From the NCBI RefSeq assembly GCF_013334205.1, contig NZ_CP054424.1, forward strand, positions 1,694,001-1,758,000: a DNA stretch of 64,000 nt, written 5' to 3'. Shown piece by piece: positions 41,564-48,424 of the stretch. The stretch's first letter is position 1, and the number at the start of each line of letters is the position of its first letter. The notes beneath the pieces were generated by a model. The model had not been told where the DNA came from. It searched no databases and worked only from the letters and a program-made list of their open reading frames with translations. The position numbers and the translations under genes were made by a program. This stretch comes from Rhodoferax sp. BAB1 (lineage in GTDB: Bacteria; Pseudomonadota; Gammaproteobacteria; Burkholderiales; Burkholderiaceae_C).

Positions 41564-43521
41564 TCACCCTGAAAAATGTCACCCTGCGCCGCGGCGCCAG
41601 GGTGTTGCTGGATGCTGCCTCCGTCACCGTCAACCCCGGTGAAAAAGTAGGCCTCGTGGGCCGCAATGGCGCCGGCAAGTCCACCCTGTTTGCCCTGCTC
41701 AACGGCACCCTGCACGAGGACAGCGGCGACTGCACCATCCCCGCGCAGTGGCGCCTGGCCCAGGTGGCCCAGGACATGCCGGAGACGAGCGAGTCCGCCA
41801 CCGACTTCGTGATCGCCGGTGACACACGCCTGGTCGCCGCGCAGGCCGAGGTCCTGGCCGCCGAGGCCACCGACGACGGCGAGCGCATGGGGCACGCGTA
41901 TATGGAGCTGCACGATGCCGGCGCCCACGATGCTTCAGCCCGCGCGCAGGCGCTGATCCTGGGCCTGGGCTTCAGGACGACGGAACTCGACAAACCCGTC
42001 AACAGCTTCTCCGGCGGCTGGCGCATGCGCCTGCAATTGGCGCGAGCGTTGATGTGCCCCTCCGACCTGCTGCTACTGGACGAGCCGACCAACCACCTGG
42101 ACCTGGACGCCCTGGTCTGGCTGGAGGCCTGGCTGCAGCGCTACCCCGGCACCATGCTGGTCATCAGCCACGATCGCGAATTCCTGGACGCCGTGACCGG
42201 CGTGACGGTGCACATCGAGAGCGCCAAGCTGAACCGCTACGGTGGCAACTACACCAAGTTCGAGGACATGCGGGCCGAGAAGATGGAGCAGCAGCAGGCC
42301 TCCTACGCCAAGCAGCAGGAGAAGATCGCCCACCTGAAGAAGTTCATCGACCGCTTCAAGGCCCAGGCCAGCAAGGCAAAACAGGCACAAAGCCGGGTCA
42401 AGGCCCTGGACCGCATGGAGAAGATCGGCCCGCTGCTGGCCGAGGCCGAATTCACCTTCGAATTCAAGGAGCCGGCCAGCCTGCCCAACCCCATGCTGTC
42501 CATGCAGGGCATCGACTTCGGCTACCCGCCCCCCGAAGGCGCACCGGCCGGCACACCTCCGACGGTGATTGTGAAGAACGTCAGCAAGTCGGTGCTGGCC
42601 GGACAACGCATCGGCATCCTGGGCGCCAACGGCCAGGGCAAGTCCACCGTGGTCAAGACCATCGCCCGCGACCTGGCCCCCCTGGCCGGCGAGATCATCG
42701 AAGGCAAGGGCCTGTCCATCGGCTACTTTGCCCAGCAGGAACTCGACGTGCTGCGCCCGCAGGACACGCCGCTGGAACACATGATCTGGCTGGTCAAGGA
42801 CACCACGGCCCGCGGCGCACTCAGCGGCCAGCCCACGCGCGAGCAGGACCTGCGCAGTTTCCTGGGCGGTTTCAACTTCACGGGCGACCAGGTCAAGCAG
42901 GCCGTGGGCACCATGAGCGGCGGCGAGAAGGCACGCCTGGTGCTGTGCATGCTGGTCTGGCAGCGCCCCAACCTGCTGCTGCTGGACGAGCCCACCAACC
43001 ACCTGGACCTGGCCACGCGCGAGGCCCTGGGCATGGCGCTGAACGAATTCGAAGGAACGGTGATGCTGGTCAGCCACGACCGTGCCCTGCTGCGCGCCGT
43101 CTGCGACGAGTTCTGGCTGGTCTCGCGCGGCGGCATCAGCCCCTTCGACGGCGACCTCGACGACTACCAGCGTTACCTGCTGGACGAAGCCAAACGCCAG
43201 CGCGAAGCGCTCAAGGAAGCCAATGCTGCGGCCGCCACCACGGCCGCGAGCGCCCCACCCCCGCCCCCGGTGGCCACGCCCGAGCCCGCACGCCCACGCC
43301 GCGAGGACAATCGCACGCGTCAGTTACGCAAGGAATTCGAGCAGTGCGAGGCCCGCATGGCCGAACTGGCGCAGGAGAAAGCCGTGCTCGAAGAGCGCCT
43401 CACCGGCCAGCCCGGCATGGACGAGATCAATGAACTCGGCAAGCGCCTGGGCGCCCTGCAGGACGAACTGGACCAGCTGGAAGCGCGCTGGCTCGAACTG
43501 AGCGGCGAGCTGGGCGACTAG
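41560..43521 (+). CDS. ABC-F family ATPase, YheS-like
   Basis: A 653-residue soluble protein with two ABC ATP-binding domains and no membrane segment; ABC-F proteins act on ribosomes in translation control or antibiotic protection. Domain 1 has Walker A GRNGAGKST (34-42) and NSFSGGWRMRLQLARAL; domain 2 has GANGQGKST and GTMSGGEKARLVLCML. Between them is a Lys/Gln-rich linker (about 235-300). The C-terminal 90 residues form a Pro/Ala segment plus coiled coil, as in YheS/Uup. The length and linker favour YheS over EttA. It overlaps prmB by four bases and ends over the stop of the convergent lipoprotein gene. Confidence 0.88.
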
Positions 43522-43718
43522 TCGGCCGCGCGTGCAGGCGCCTGCTGCATCTGCTGCATGGATTCGCCGACCTTCTGCTGCACCTGCTCCATGGTCTGCT
43601 TGCCCTGCTCCAGTTCCAGCTTCTTCGCCGCGCCCACGGTGGCCGCCGTGGTCGCCGTTTCGGCACCACAGCCCGTCAGCAGGAGCGTGGACAGGGCAAG
43701 GATGGATGGTTTGATCAT
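43518..43718 (-). CDS. Small predicted lipoprotein
   Basis: A 66-residue protein. MIKPSILALSTLLLTGC is a signal peptide with lipobox LTGC, Cys17 being the lipidated residue. The rest is Ala/Thr then a helix KKLELEQGKQTMEQVQQKVGESMQQMQQ that could form a small coiled coil on the membrane. The start follows CAGGAGAAACGACC. Its stop overlaps the stop of the convergent ABC-F gene by four bases. I do not recognise a family; it is most likely an entericidin- or Lpp-sized envelope lipoprotein. Confidence 0.72.
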   Translation of the reverse strand: MIKPSILALSTLLLTGCGAETATTAATVGAAKKLELEQGKQTMEQVQQKVGESMQQMQQAPARAAD

Positions 43719-43813
43719 GGTCGTTTCTCCTGTGTGACGCCGACGCGGTTACAGCGCATTTTGTCTCCTGCGCCACCTCGAAGAGGCTGATTTTTATGCA
43801 ATAATTAAGGTCT

Positions 43814-43889
43814 GGGTTCTTAGCTCAGTTGGTAGAGCAGCGGACTCTTAATCCGTAGGTCGAGTGTTCGAGTCACTCAGGACCCACCA
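43814..43889 (+). tRNA. tRNA-Lys (anticodon CUU)
   Basis: A 76-nt cloverleaf with encoded CCA: acceptor GGGTTCT/AGGACCC (one G-T pair), D arm TAGCTCAGTTGGTAGAGCA, anticodon stem GCGGA/TCCGT around loop CTCTTAA (anticodon CTT), and T arm GAGTG/CACTC with loop TTCGAGT. It reads AAG codons. A second lysine tRNA (UUU) lies 1.1 kb away on the other strand. A strong terminator follows. Confidence 0.96.
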
Positions 43890-43898
43890 GACCATAAA

Positions 43899-43931
43899 GC
43901 GACCTGGCCTTGCGGCCAGGTCGCTTTTTTT
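43899..43931 (+). terminator. Rho-independent terminator of tRNA-Lys(CUU)
   Basis: A perfect 11-bp stem GCGACCTGGCC/GGCCAGGTCGC with loop TTGC is followed by seven T. It begins nine bases after the CCA end. Confidence 0.95.
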
Positions 43932-44107
43932 GTCACCTCGCGCATGGGGGGCATGCCGGCAACATGGCACACCCCGAATGCCACCGTCCGCATCGACCAG
44001 AACCGGCCACTCGGGAAAAGCTGCCTTCAGCCAATCCACACCCCGTCATCCCGGGCACGGCGGATTGCCTTGTGCGTTACGCCTGGAAACACCATTTGAA
44101 CCCAGCG

Positions 44108-44149
44108 TTGATGCATGTCAAAGCCGACCCGTCCCAAGGATTTCATACT
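44108..44149 (+). promoter_or_regulatory. FNR/Crp-type operator with a correctly spaced -10 box before the repeat-protein gene
   Basis: TTGATGCATGTCAA (44108-44121) matches the FNR consensus TTGAT-N4-ATCAA with one change. Exactly 22 bases later lies CATACT (44144-44149) as a -10 box. This is class II geometry: the site centre is about 41.5 bases before a start near 44156. The rest of 43932-44227 holds no gene; the leader from about 44156 to the ATG at 44228 carries a GGGGG-rich site but only a weak Shine-Dalgarno. Prediction from spacing and match only. Confidence 0.5.
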
Positions 44150-44227
44150 GAAATCTAAATTCCGGCTAGGAGTCGGTGAGCGGAATTCATCAATGCGGCT
44201 TTTTCACATTCAACTTAGGGGGTTCTC

Positions 44228-44764
44228 ATGAGCAAGATCATTGTTCCTATGGCCGTGGCCTGTGTATTGGCCTTCGGGGGCGCGGCCTTCGCCGCAGGTG
44301 GTGGGAGTGGTTCCGGTGGCGGAAGCGGCGGGAGTGGTGGCGGGAGCGGCGCCGGCGCAGCTGGCACGATGTCCCAGTCTCAGCAGCAGACACAGCAACA
44401 GGCACAGCAACAGGCACAGCAACAGGCACAAACAAAAACACAGATCCGTGACCAATTGAAGACCCAGGATCAGTTGCTGACCCGCACCCGTGACCAGCTC
44501 AAGACCCAGGATCAGTTACTGACCCGCACCCGCGACCAGTTGAAGACCCAGGATCAACTGCTGACCCGCACCCGCGACCAGCTCAAGACCCAGGATCAGT
44601 TGAAGACGCAGACGCGTGATCAGTTACAGACCCAGGAGAAAGCACATGTCCGCACCCTTGAGTTGTTGAAAGAACAAGAACAGATCCAGTTGAGGACGAG
44701 AGATCAGCTCAAGGAACAGGAGCAGATCCAGTTGAAGACGAGGGATCAGCTCAAGGCTGAATAA
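44228..44764 (+). CDS. Exported low-complexity protein with 7.5 fourteen-residue heptad repeats
   Basis: A 178-residue protein. Residues 1-23 are a signal peptide (cleavage near AFAA-G); no lipobox. Then a Gly/Ser stretch (24-46), a Gln-rich stretch (48-70), and from Arg74 to Glu178 seven and a half units of 14 residues. Units 1-3 are identical RDQLKTQDQLLTRT; later units drift (RDQLQTQEKAHVRT, RDQLKEQEQIQLKT). Leucine recurs every seven residues, so a long charged alpha-helix or coiled coil is expected in the periplasm or outside the cell. Units 1-3 differ in DNA only at synonymous sites, so the protein sequence is under selection. No family was recognised. It lies between two tRNA loci behind an FNR-type site. 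Confidence 0.82.
   Translation: MSKIIVPMAVACVLAFGGAAFAAGGGSGSGGGSGGSGGGSGAGAAGTMSQSQQQTQQQAQQQAQQQAQTKTQIRDQLKTQDQLLTRTRDQLKTQDQLLTRTRDQLKTQDQLLTRTRDQLKTQDQLKTQTRDQLQTQEKAHVRTLELLKEQEQIQLRTRDQLKEQEQIQLKTRDQLKAE
44447..44761 (+). repeat. 42-bp in-frame tandem repeats (14-residue units)
   Basis: Seven and a half tandem units of 42 bp encode the C-terminal part of the repeat protein. The first four start at 44447, 44489, 44531 and 44573. Units 1-3 encode the same peptide but differ by several synonymous changes (CAA/CAG, TTG/CTC, TTA/TTG, CGT/CGC), so they are not a recent slippage product. A shorter 12-bp repeat (CAGCAACAGGCA) lies just upstream at about 44394-44430. Confidence 0.9.
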
Positions 44765-44794
44765 CTGACGGCATCGCCAGCCTTCCCTTCAAGA

Positions 44795-44823
44795 CCGGTC
44801 GCTACTAAAAATATAGCGACTGG
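44795..44823 (+). terminator. Stem-loop 30 bp after the repeat-protein gene
   Basis: A 10-bp stem CCGGTCGCTA/TAGCGACTGG (one G-T pair) encloses loop CTAAAAATA. It is followed by CCCTTT, not a long T-run, so it may be a weak or Rho-assisted terminator. Confidence 0.5.
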
Positions 44824-44883
44824 CCCTTTCGGAAATCGCATCCGCAAGGTGTCTGATGCTGGCGCGCATTCAGGCCAGACAAC

Positions 44884-44919
44884 AAAAAACCCCGTGCGGC
44901 GGATGCGCTGCACGGGGTT
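44884..44919 (-). terminator. Rho-independent terminator of the tRNA-Lys(UUU)/tRNA-Asn transcript
   Basis: On the minus strand a 10-bp stem AACCCCGTGC/GCACGGGGTT encloses a 12-base loop and is followed by a T-run (the A-run at 44884-44889). It lies six bases after the tRNA-Asn CCA end. Confidence 0.88.
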
Positions 44920-44925
44920 CTCATC

Positions 44926-45001
44926 TGGCTCCTCGACCTGGGCTCGAACCAGGGACCTACGGATTAACAGTCCGGCGCTCTACCGACTGAGCTATCGAGG
45001 A
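44926..45001 (-). tRNA. tRNA-Asn (anticodon GUU)
   Basis: A 76-nt cloverleaf with encoded CCA: acceptor TCCTCGA/TCGAGGA, D arm TAGCTCAGTCGGTAGAGCG, anticodon loop CTGTTAA (GTT), T arm CCTGG/CCAGG with loop TTCGAGC. It is the second gene of a two-tRNA operon, 22 bp after tRNA-Lys(UUU). Confidence 0.97.
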
Positions 45002-45023
45002 ATATTCGGTACCTATATTGTAC

Positions 45024-45099
45024 TGGTGGGACGTGCGTGACTCGAACACGCGACCAACGGATTAAAAGTCCGCTGCTCTACCGACTGAGCTAACGTCCC
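45024..45099 (-). tRNA. tRNA-Lys (anticodon UUU)
   Basis: A 76-nt cloverleaf with encoded CCA: acceptor GGGACGT/ACGTCCC, D arm TAGCTCAGTCGGTAGAGCA, anticodon stem GCGGA/TCCGT with loop CTTTTAA (TTT), T arm GCGTG/CACGC. Its anticodon arm stem is the same as in the CUU isoacceptor at 43.8 kb, so the two are likely duplicates that diverged. Confidence 0.97.
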
Positions 45100-45139
45100 C
45101 CACAGCGGGACGCTCAACGCTAACCCCGACAAGCCTTAA

Positions 45140-45169
45140 ATTATAGCGTTATTTTTGCGCTCTCTTCAA
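45140..45169 (-). promoter_or_regulatory. Promoter of the tRNA-Lys/tRNA-Asn operon
   Basis: On the minus strand a perfect -10 TATAAT (45140-45145) is preceded by -35 TTGAAG (45164-45169) with an 18-base spacer. Transcription should start near 45133, about 34 bases before the tRNA-Lys 5' end. The -35 box overlaps the stop region of tcdA. Confidence 0.72.
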
Positions 45170-45915
45170 GCTCGCTTCACGATTTCGTTGAGTACCCAGC
45201 CCGCCGCGCACTGGCCGAAGGTGGCGGTGACGGACACCAGGGACCCATACCCGCTGCAGTTGAGGCTGCCATCGCCCTCGACGGCGCAGGAGGCATCGGG
45301 GCCGCTGACGGCTTCGCGGCTGAACACGCAGGCCACGCCCATCTTGCGCCCCTCACGAGCGGCGCCATGCTCCTTGCGCAGGCGGTAGCGCAACTGGGCC
45401 AGCAAAGGGTCGTGGGTAACACGGCCCAGGTCCTCAATGGCGACCTCATGCGCCAGACGCTTGCCACCGGCCGCACCGGCCGTGATGAAAAACGTCTTGC
45501 TGCTGATGGCCCAGGCGGCCATGGCGGTCTTGGCGCGGACCTGGTCGCAGGCATCGATGACGGCGTCCACGCCAGCCGGCAGCAGGGCCGGCCAGTTGTC
45601 CGGCGCCACAAACTCCTCGATGCATTGCACCTGGCAGCCGGGATGGATCTGGGCGATGCGCTCGCGCATGGCCAGCACCTTGGCCTGGCCCAGCGTGGAC
45701 TCCAGCGCATGGACCTGGCGGTTGATATTGGATTCGGCCACATGGTCCAGATCGATCAGCGTGAGCCGACCGACGCCGCTGCGGGCCAGGGCTTCCACGG
45801 CCCAGGAGCCGACCCCCCCGACACCCACCACGACCACATGGGCGGCACGGATGCGCTGGGCACCGGCCACGCCGTACAGGCGGGCCAAGCCGCCGAAGCG
45901 ACGCTCTGGGTCCAT
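45166..45915 (-). CDS. tcdA: TcdA, tRNA threonylcarbamoyladenosine dehydratase
   Basis: TcdA (CsdL/YgdL) cyclises t6A37 of tRNAs to ct6A using ATP. The 249-residue E1-like protein has the nucleotide motif GVGGVGSWAVEALARSGVG, the LTLIDLDHVAESNINRQVHAL segment, VIDACDQVRAKTAM and GAAGGKRL. The MDPERRFGGLARLYG start is typical; the ATG at 45915 is 17 bases after the transporter stop, and a GTG at 45930 is possible. It is not ThiF: the Cys of ThiF and the thi genes are elsewhere. It ends next to the promoter of a tRNA operon, a fitting but probably chance position. Confidence 0.9.
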   Translation of the reverse strand: MDPERRFGGLARLYGVAGAQRIRAAHVVVVGVGGVGSWAVEALARSGVGRLTLIDLDHVAESNINRQVHALESTLGQAKVLAMRERIAQIHPGCQVQCIEEFVAPDNWPALLPAGVDAVIDACDQVRAKTAMAAWAISSKTFFITAGAAGGKRLAHEVAIEDLGRVTHDPLLAQLRYRLRKEHGAAREGRKMGVACVFSREAVSGPDASCAVEGDGSLNCSGYGSLVSVTATFGQCAAGWVLNEIVKRA

Positions 45916-45931
45916 GGCGGCAACTGTCACG

Positions 45932-47047
45932 TCAAGTCATACGCTCCAGGCGCCACATCTGGTACTTGAAGCCGGCAACCGAGCCGGCCAGGATGGCGAC
46001 AAAAGCCACCAAGCTGTTGAGGCCCAGGGTGGACAGGCCGGTCAGACCCTGGCCGATGGTGCAGCCCATGGCGGTCACGCCTCCCACGCCCATCAGCACG
46101 GCCCCCACCAGATGGTTGGCCACGTCCTCGGTGCCGCCAAAACCTTCCCAGCGGAAGCTGCGCGTCCACAAGGCCATGATGGCGGAACCGGCAATGACGC
46201 CGAAGACCGAGACGATGCCCAGCGTGAGTACCTTGCTCTTGTCGCTGTAGAACATCAGCCAGTCCAGTGCGTAGGCCACCGGGGCAACGAAACTCATGGC
46301 TTCGGAGCGGCCCGAGTTGGTGGCCAGGAAGACCTCTTCCAGGGTATCGGGGTGCTCGGCCACATGCCCCAGGGAGCCGCTGACCCACCACATGGCCACA
46401 ATGAGGCCGCCCACGCCCAGGCCGGCCAGCAGGTTTTCACCCTGCATGAACTGCTGACCGCGCAGGGCCCAGACGATGAGCGCCGCACCCAGGCCCAGGC
46501 CCAGCAGCAAGGCGGCCAGGGAGGGCGTGAGGCCCAGGGCCGTGGCGGCCAGATGCGGTAGATTGGCCGTGACGGCAAAGTCCACGCCCACCTGATCCAC
46601 GGTGGCCACGCGCCATACCGCAGTGATGCCCTTCATGGTGGCGAAACCCGTCATGCCCATGACCAGCAGGACCACCAGGGATTTGAGGTTGCCGGACCCG
46701 ACCCGCACCAGGGTCTTGCTGCCGCAGCCCGAGGACAGCACCATGCCAAAGCCGAACAGCAGGCCACCGACGATGGCCGACAGCCAGAGCCAGCGTTTGC
46801 CGCCGTGCAGGGTCTTGGCCGGATCGATCAGCCCCGCATAGGCCAGCAGGGCAAAACCGGCCATGGCCACACCGATGGCCAGGCCCCACTGGCGCATGCG
46901 CGTCCAGTCGCCCATGTTGACCACGTCGCTGACGGCGCCCATGGTGCAGAAATGGGTGCGCTGCACGAGCGCACCGAAGAGCAGGGAAAGAAGAAAAGAA
47001 GCGCTCAACACCAGGGTGTTGAGCGCCGAGATGTCGGCGGTTTGCAT
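45932..47047 (-). CDS. YeeE/YedE-family membrane transporter, likely for a sulfur compound
   Basis: A 371-residue inner-membrane protein with about nine to ten helices. It has the three conserved cysteine segments of the thiosulfate transporter YeeE/TsuA: QRTHFCTMGA (near 30), SSGCGSKTLVRVGSGN (near 105) and MGCTIGQGLTG (near 330). The fused two-half arrangement with a sulfur path through these cysteines is known for TsuA. Sulfur substrate is inferred from them. No TusA-like partner (YeeD) is adjacent. It runs directly into tcdA. The ATG at 47047 begins MQTADISALNTLVL; an earlier in-frame codon at 47077 is unsupported. Confidence 0.87.
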   Translation of the reverse strand: MQTADISALNTLVLSASFLLSLLFGALVQRTHFCTMGAVSDVVNMGDWTRMRQWGLAIGVAMAGFALLAYAGLIDPAKTLHGGKRWLWLSAIVGGLLFGFGMVLSSGCGSKTLVRVGSGNLKSLVVLLVMGMTGFATMKGITAVWRVATVDQVGVDFAVTANLPHLAATALGLTPSLAALLLGLGLGAALIVWALRGQQFMQGENLLAGLGVGGLIVAMWWVSGSLGHVAEHPDTLEEVFLATNSGRSEAMSFVAPVAYALDWLMFYSDKSKVLTLGIVSVFGVIAGSAIMALWTRSFRWEGFGGTEDVANHLVGAVLMGVGGVTAMGCTIGQGLTGLSTLGLNSLVAFVAILAGSVAGFKYQMWRLERMT

Positions 47048-47080
47048 GCCCCGGATTCTAAAGCCAGGACGCGGCAACCC

Positions 47081-47854
47081 CTACTTGAGACGCGTGAGGC
47101 GCTGCTTGGCGGCTGCGGCGGCCTCGGACTGGGGATAGGCCTTGATCAGGTCTTCCAGCGTCTTGCGCGCGGCCTTGGTGTCCTTGAGCTCGACCTGGCA
47201 GTTGGCGATGGAGAGCACCGCCTCGGGCGCGCGCATATGGTCCGGCGCCTGCGTCAGCAGGTTGCGGAAGTTCTGGATGGCTTCCTTGTAGTCACGCGTG
47301 GCGTACTGGGCATTGCCCAGCCAGAAGAAGGCCGCAGGCACGTAACCGCTGCCGGGGTAGCGCTTGAGCAGATCGACAAAGGCACTCTGCGCACCGGCAA
47401 AATCGCCCTTGCGGAAAACGCCCAGGGCCGCGTCGTAATCGCGCTTCTCGGCCTGCTCGGCCAGGAACTCCTGGCCATCCACCGTGACCTTGATCGGTTC
47501 GAACTTGCGCAGGCGCTCGTCGAAGCCGCCCAGCAGATCCTTCTGCTGGCGCTGCAGCTCGGCCACGTCGCGCGTCAGTTGCTCGTTCTGCCCGACCAGG
47601 CGCGCCATCTCGGCACGCAAGGTCTCGATCTGGCTCTGGAGTTCCAGCAGGCTGCGGCGCAGCTGGGCGTTTTCTTCCGTGCTGCGGGTGGCCTGCTCGG
47701 CCGCGCGCTGCTCCGCCTCGCTACGGCTGCTCTCCACGCGCTGGCGCAATTCGATGATGGCGCGGCGTGCCTCGTCATCGTTGAACAGCGCATGGGCACT
47801 GGGAGCACCGCAGACGCACAGCAGCAGTGCAAGAAGGCGGAGGGAGGGCTTCAT
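47081..47854 (-). CDS. cpoB: CpoB, Tol-Pal system protein (YbgF)
   Basis: CpoB couples peptidoglycan synthesis by PBP1B to outer-membrane constriction at division. The 257-residue periplasmic protein has a signal peptide (to about residue 23, SAHA), an N-terminal coiled coil (about 28-115, with LRRSLLELQSQIETLRAEMARLVGQNEQLTRDVAELQRQ) for trimer formation and a C-terminal TPR domain (about 130-257, including YDAALGVFRKGDFAGAQSAF). It follows pal by 24 bp, the standard order. LpoB, the PBP1B activator it works against in E. coli, is also in this window. Confidence 0.93.
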   Translation of the reverse strand: MKPSLRLLALLLCVCGAPSAHALFNDDEARRAIIELRQRVESSRSEAEQRAAEQATRSTEENAQLRRSLLELQSQIETLRAEMARLVGQNEQLTRDVAELQRQQKDLLGGFDERLRKFEPIKVTVDGQEFLAEQAEKRDYDAALGVFRKGDFAGAQSAFVDLLKRYPGSGYVPAAFFWLGNAQYATRDYKEAIQNFRNLLTQAPDHMRAPEAVLSIANCQVELKDTKAARKTLEDLIKAYPQSEAAAAAKQRLTRLK

Positions 47855-47878
47855 CGGGAAGGTACCAGCGGGCGCCGA

Positions 47879-48397
47879 TCAGCGGTAGCTGATTTCGGCA
47901 CGACGGTTCTTGGACCAGGCCGCCTCGGCACTGCCTTGCACGGCCGGCTTTTCCTTGCCGAAGCTCACGGCCTCGACCTGGCTGTCGGCCACGCCCAGCA
48001 GGCCCAGGGAACGACGCACGGCCTCGGCACGGCGCTGGCCCAGGGCCAGGTTGTATTCACGGCCACCGCGCTCGTCGGTGTGGCCCTCGATCACGACCTT
48101 GCGGCTGCGATCGGCCTTGATGTGGCGGGCGTGGGCGTCGATCAGGGCCTGGAACTCGGGCTTGATGACGTAGCTGTCGTAATCGAAGTAGACCAGGCGG
48201 GAAACGTTGGCGATGGCCCCCTGGGCGGACTTGCCGTCACCCACCGGGGTCACCGAGGTTTGCGCCACCGTGCTGCTGGAGCCGGTGCCGGCGCCGCTGG
48301 AACGGTCTTCGACCGGCGGGTTGTCCAGATTGACCGAAGAGCAGCCCGCCATCAGCAAGGCCAGGGCACCGATCAGTGCCAGTTTTTTCATCGACAT
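47879..48397 (-). CDS. pal: Pal, peptidoglycan-associated lipoprotein
   Basis: Pal anchors the outer membrane to peptidoglycan. The 172-residue protein has a lipobox MAGC (Cys19), a short linker, and an OmpA-like domain (about 65-172) with VYFDYDSYVIKPEFQALIDAHARHI, EGHTDERGGREYNLALGQRRAEAVRRSL and ISYR. The two residues that bind diaminopimelate, Asp and Arg in TDERG...NLALGQRR, are present. The ATG at 48397 follows AGGAG by five bases; the ATG two codons later is less well placed. It is 27 bp after tolB. Confidence 0.95.
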   Translation of the reverse strand: MSMKKLALIGALALLMAGCSSVNLDNPPVEDRSSGAGTGSSSTVAQTSVTPVGDGKSAQGAIANVSRLVYFDYDSYVIKPEFQALIDAHARHIKADRSRKVVIEGHTDERGGREYNLALGQRRAEAVRRSLGLLGVADSQVEAVSFGKEKPAVQGSAEAAWSKNRRAEISYR

Positions 48398-48424
48398 TTT
48401 TACTCCTGAGGAATCGATAAGGGG

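Noticed and set aside
43848..44039. A minus-strand 63-codon frame over tRNA-Lys and the following region
   Set aside because: It needs a GTG start, runs through a terminator and a tRNA, and has no recognisable domain.
44394..44761. The tandem repeats considered as a CRISPR array
   Set aside because: Repeats are contiguous, in frame, without spacers, and encode a regular peptide.
45166..45915. The E1-like protein considered as ThiF or MoeB for ThiS activation
   Set aside because: Its start, length and VIDACDQVRAKTAM segment fit TcdA, and it is far from the thi genes.
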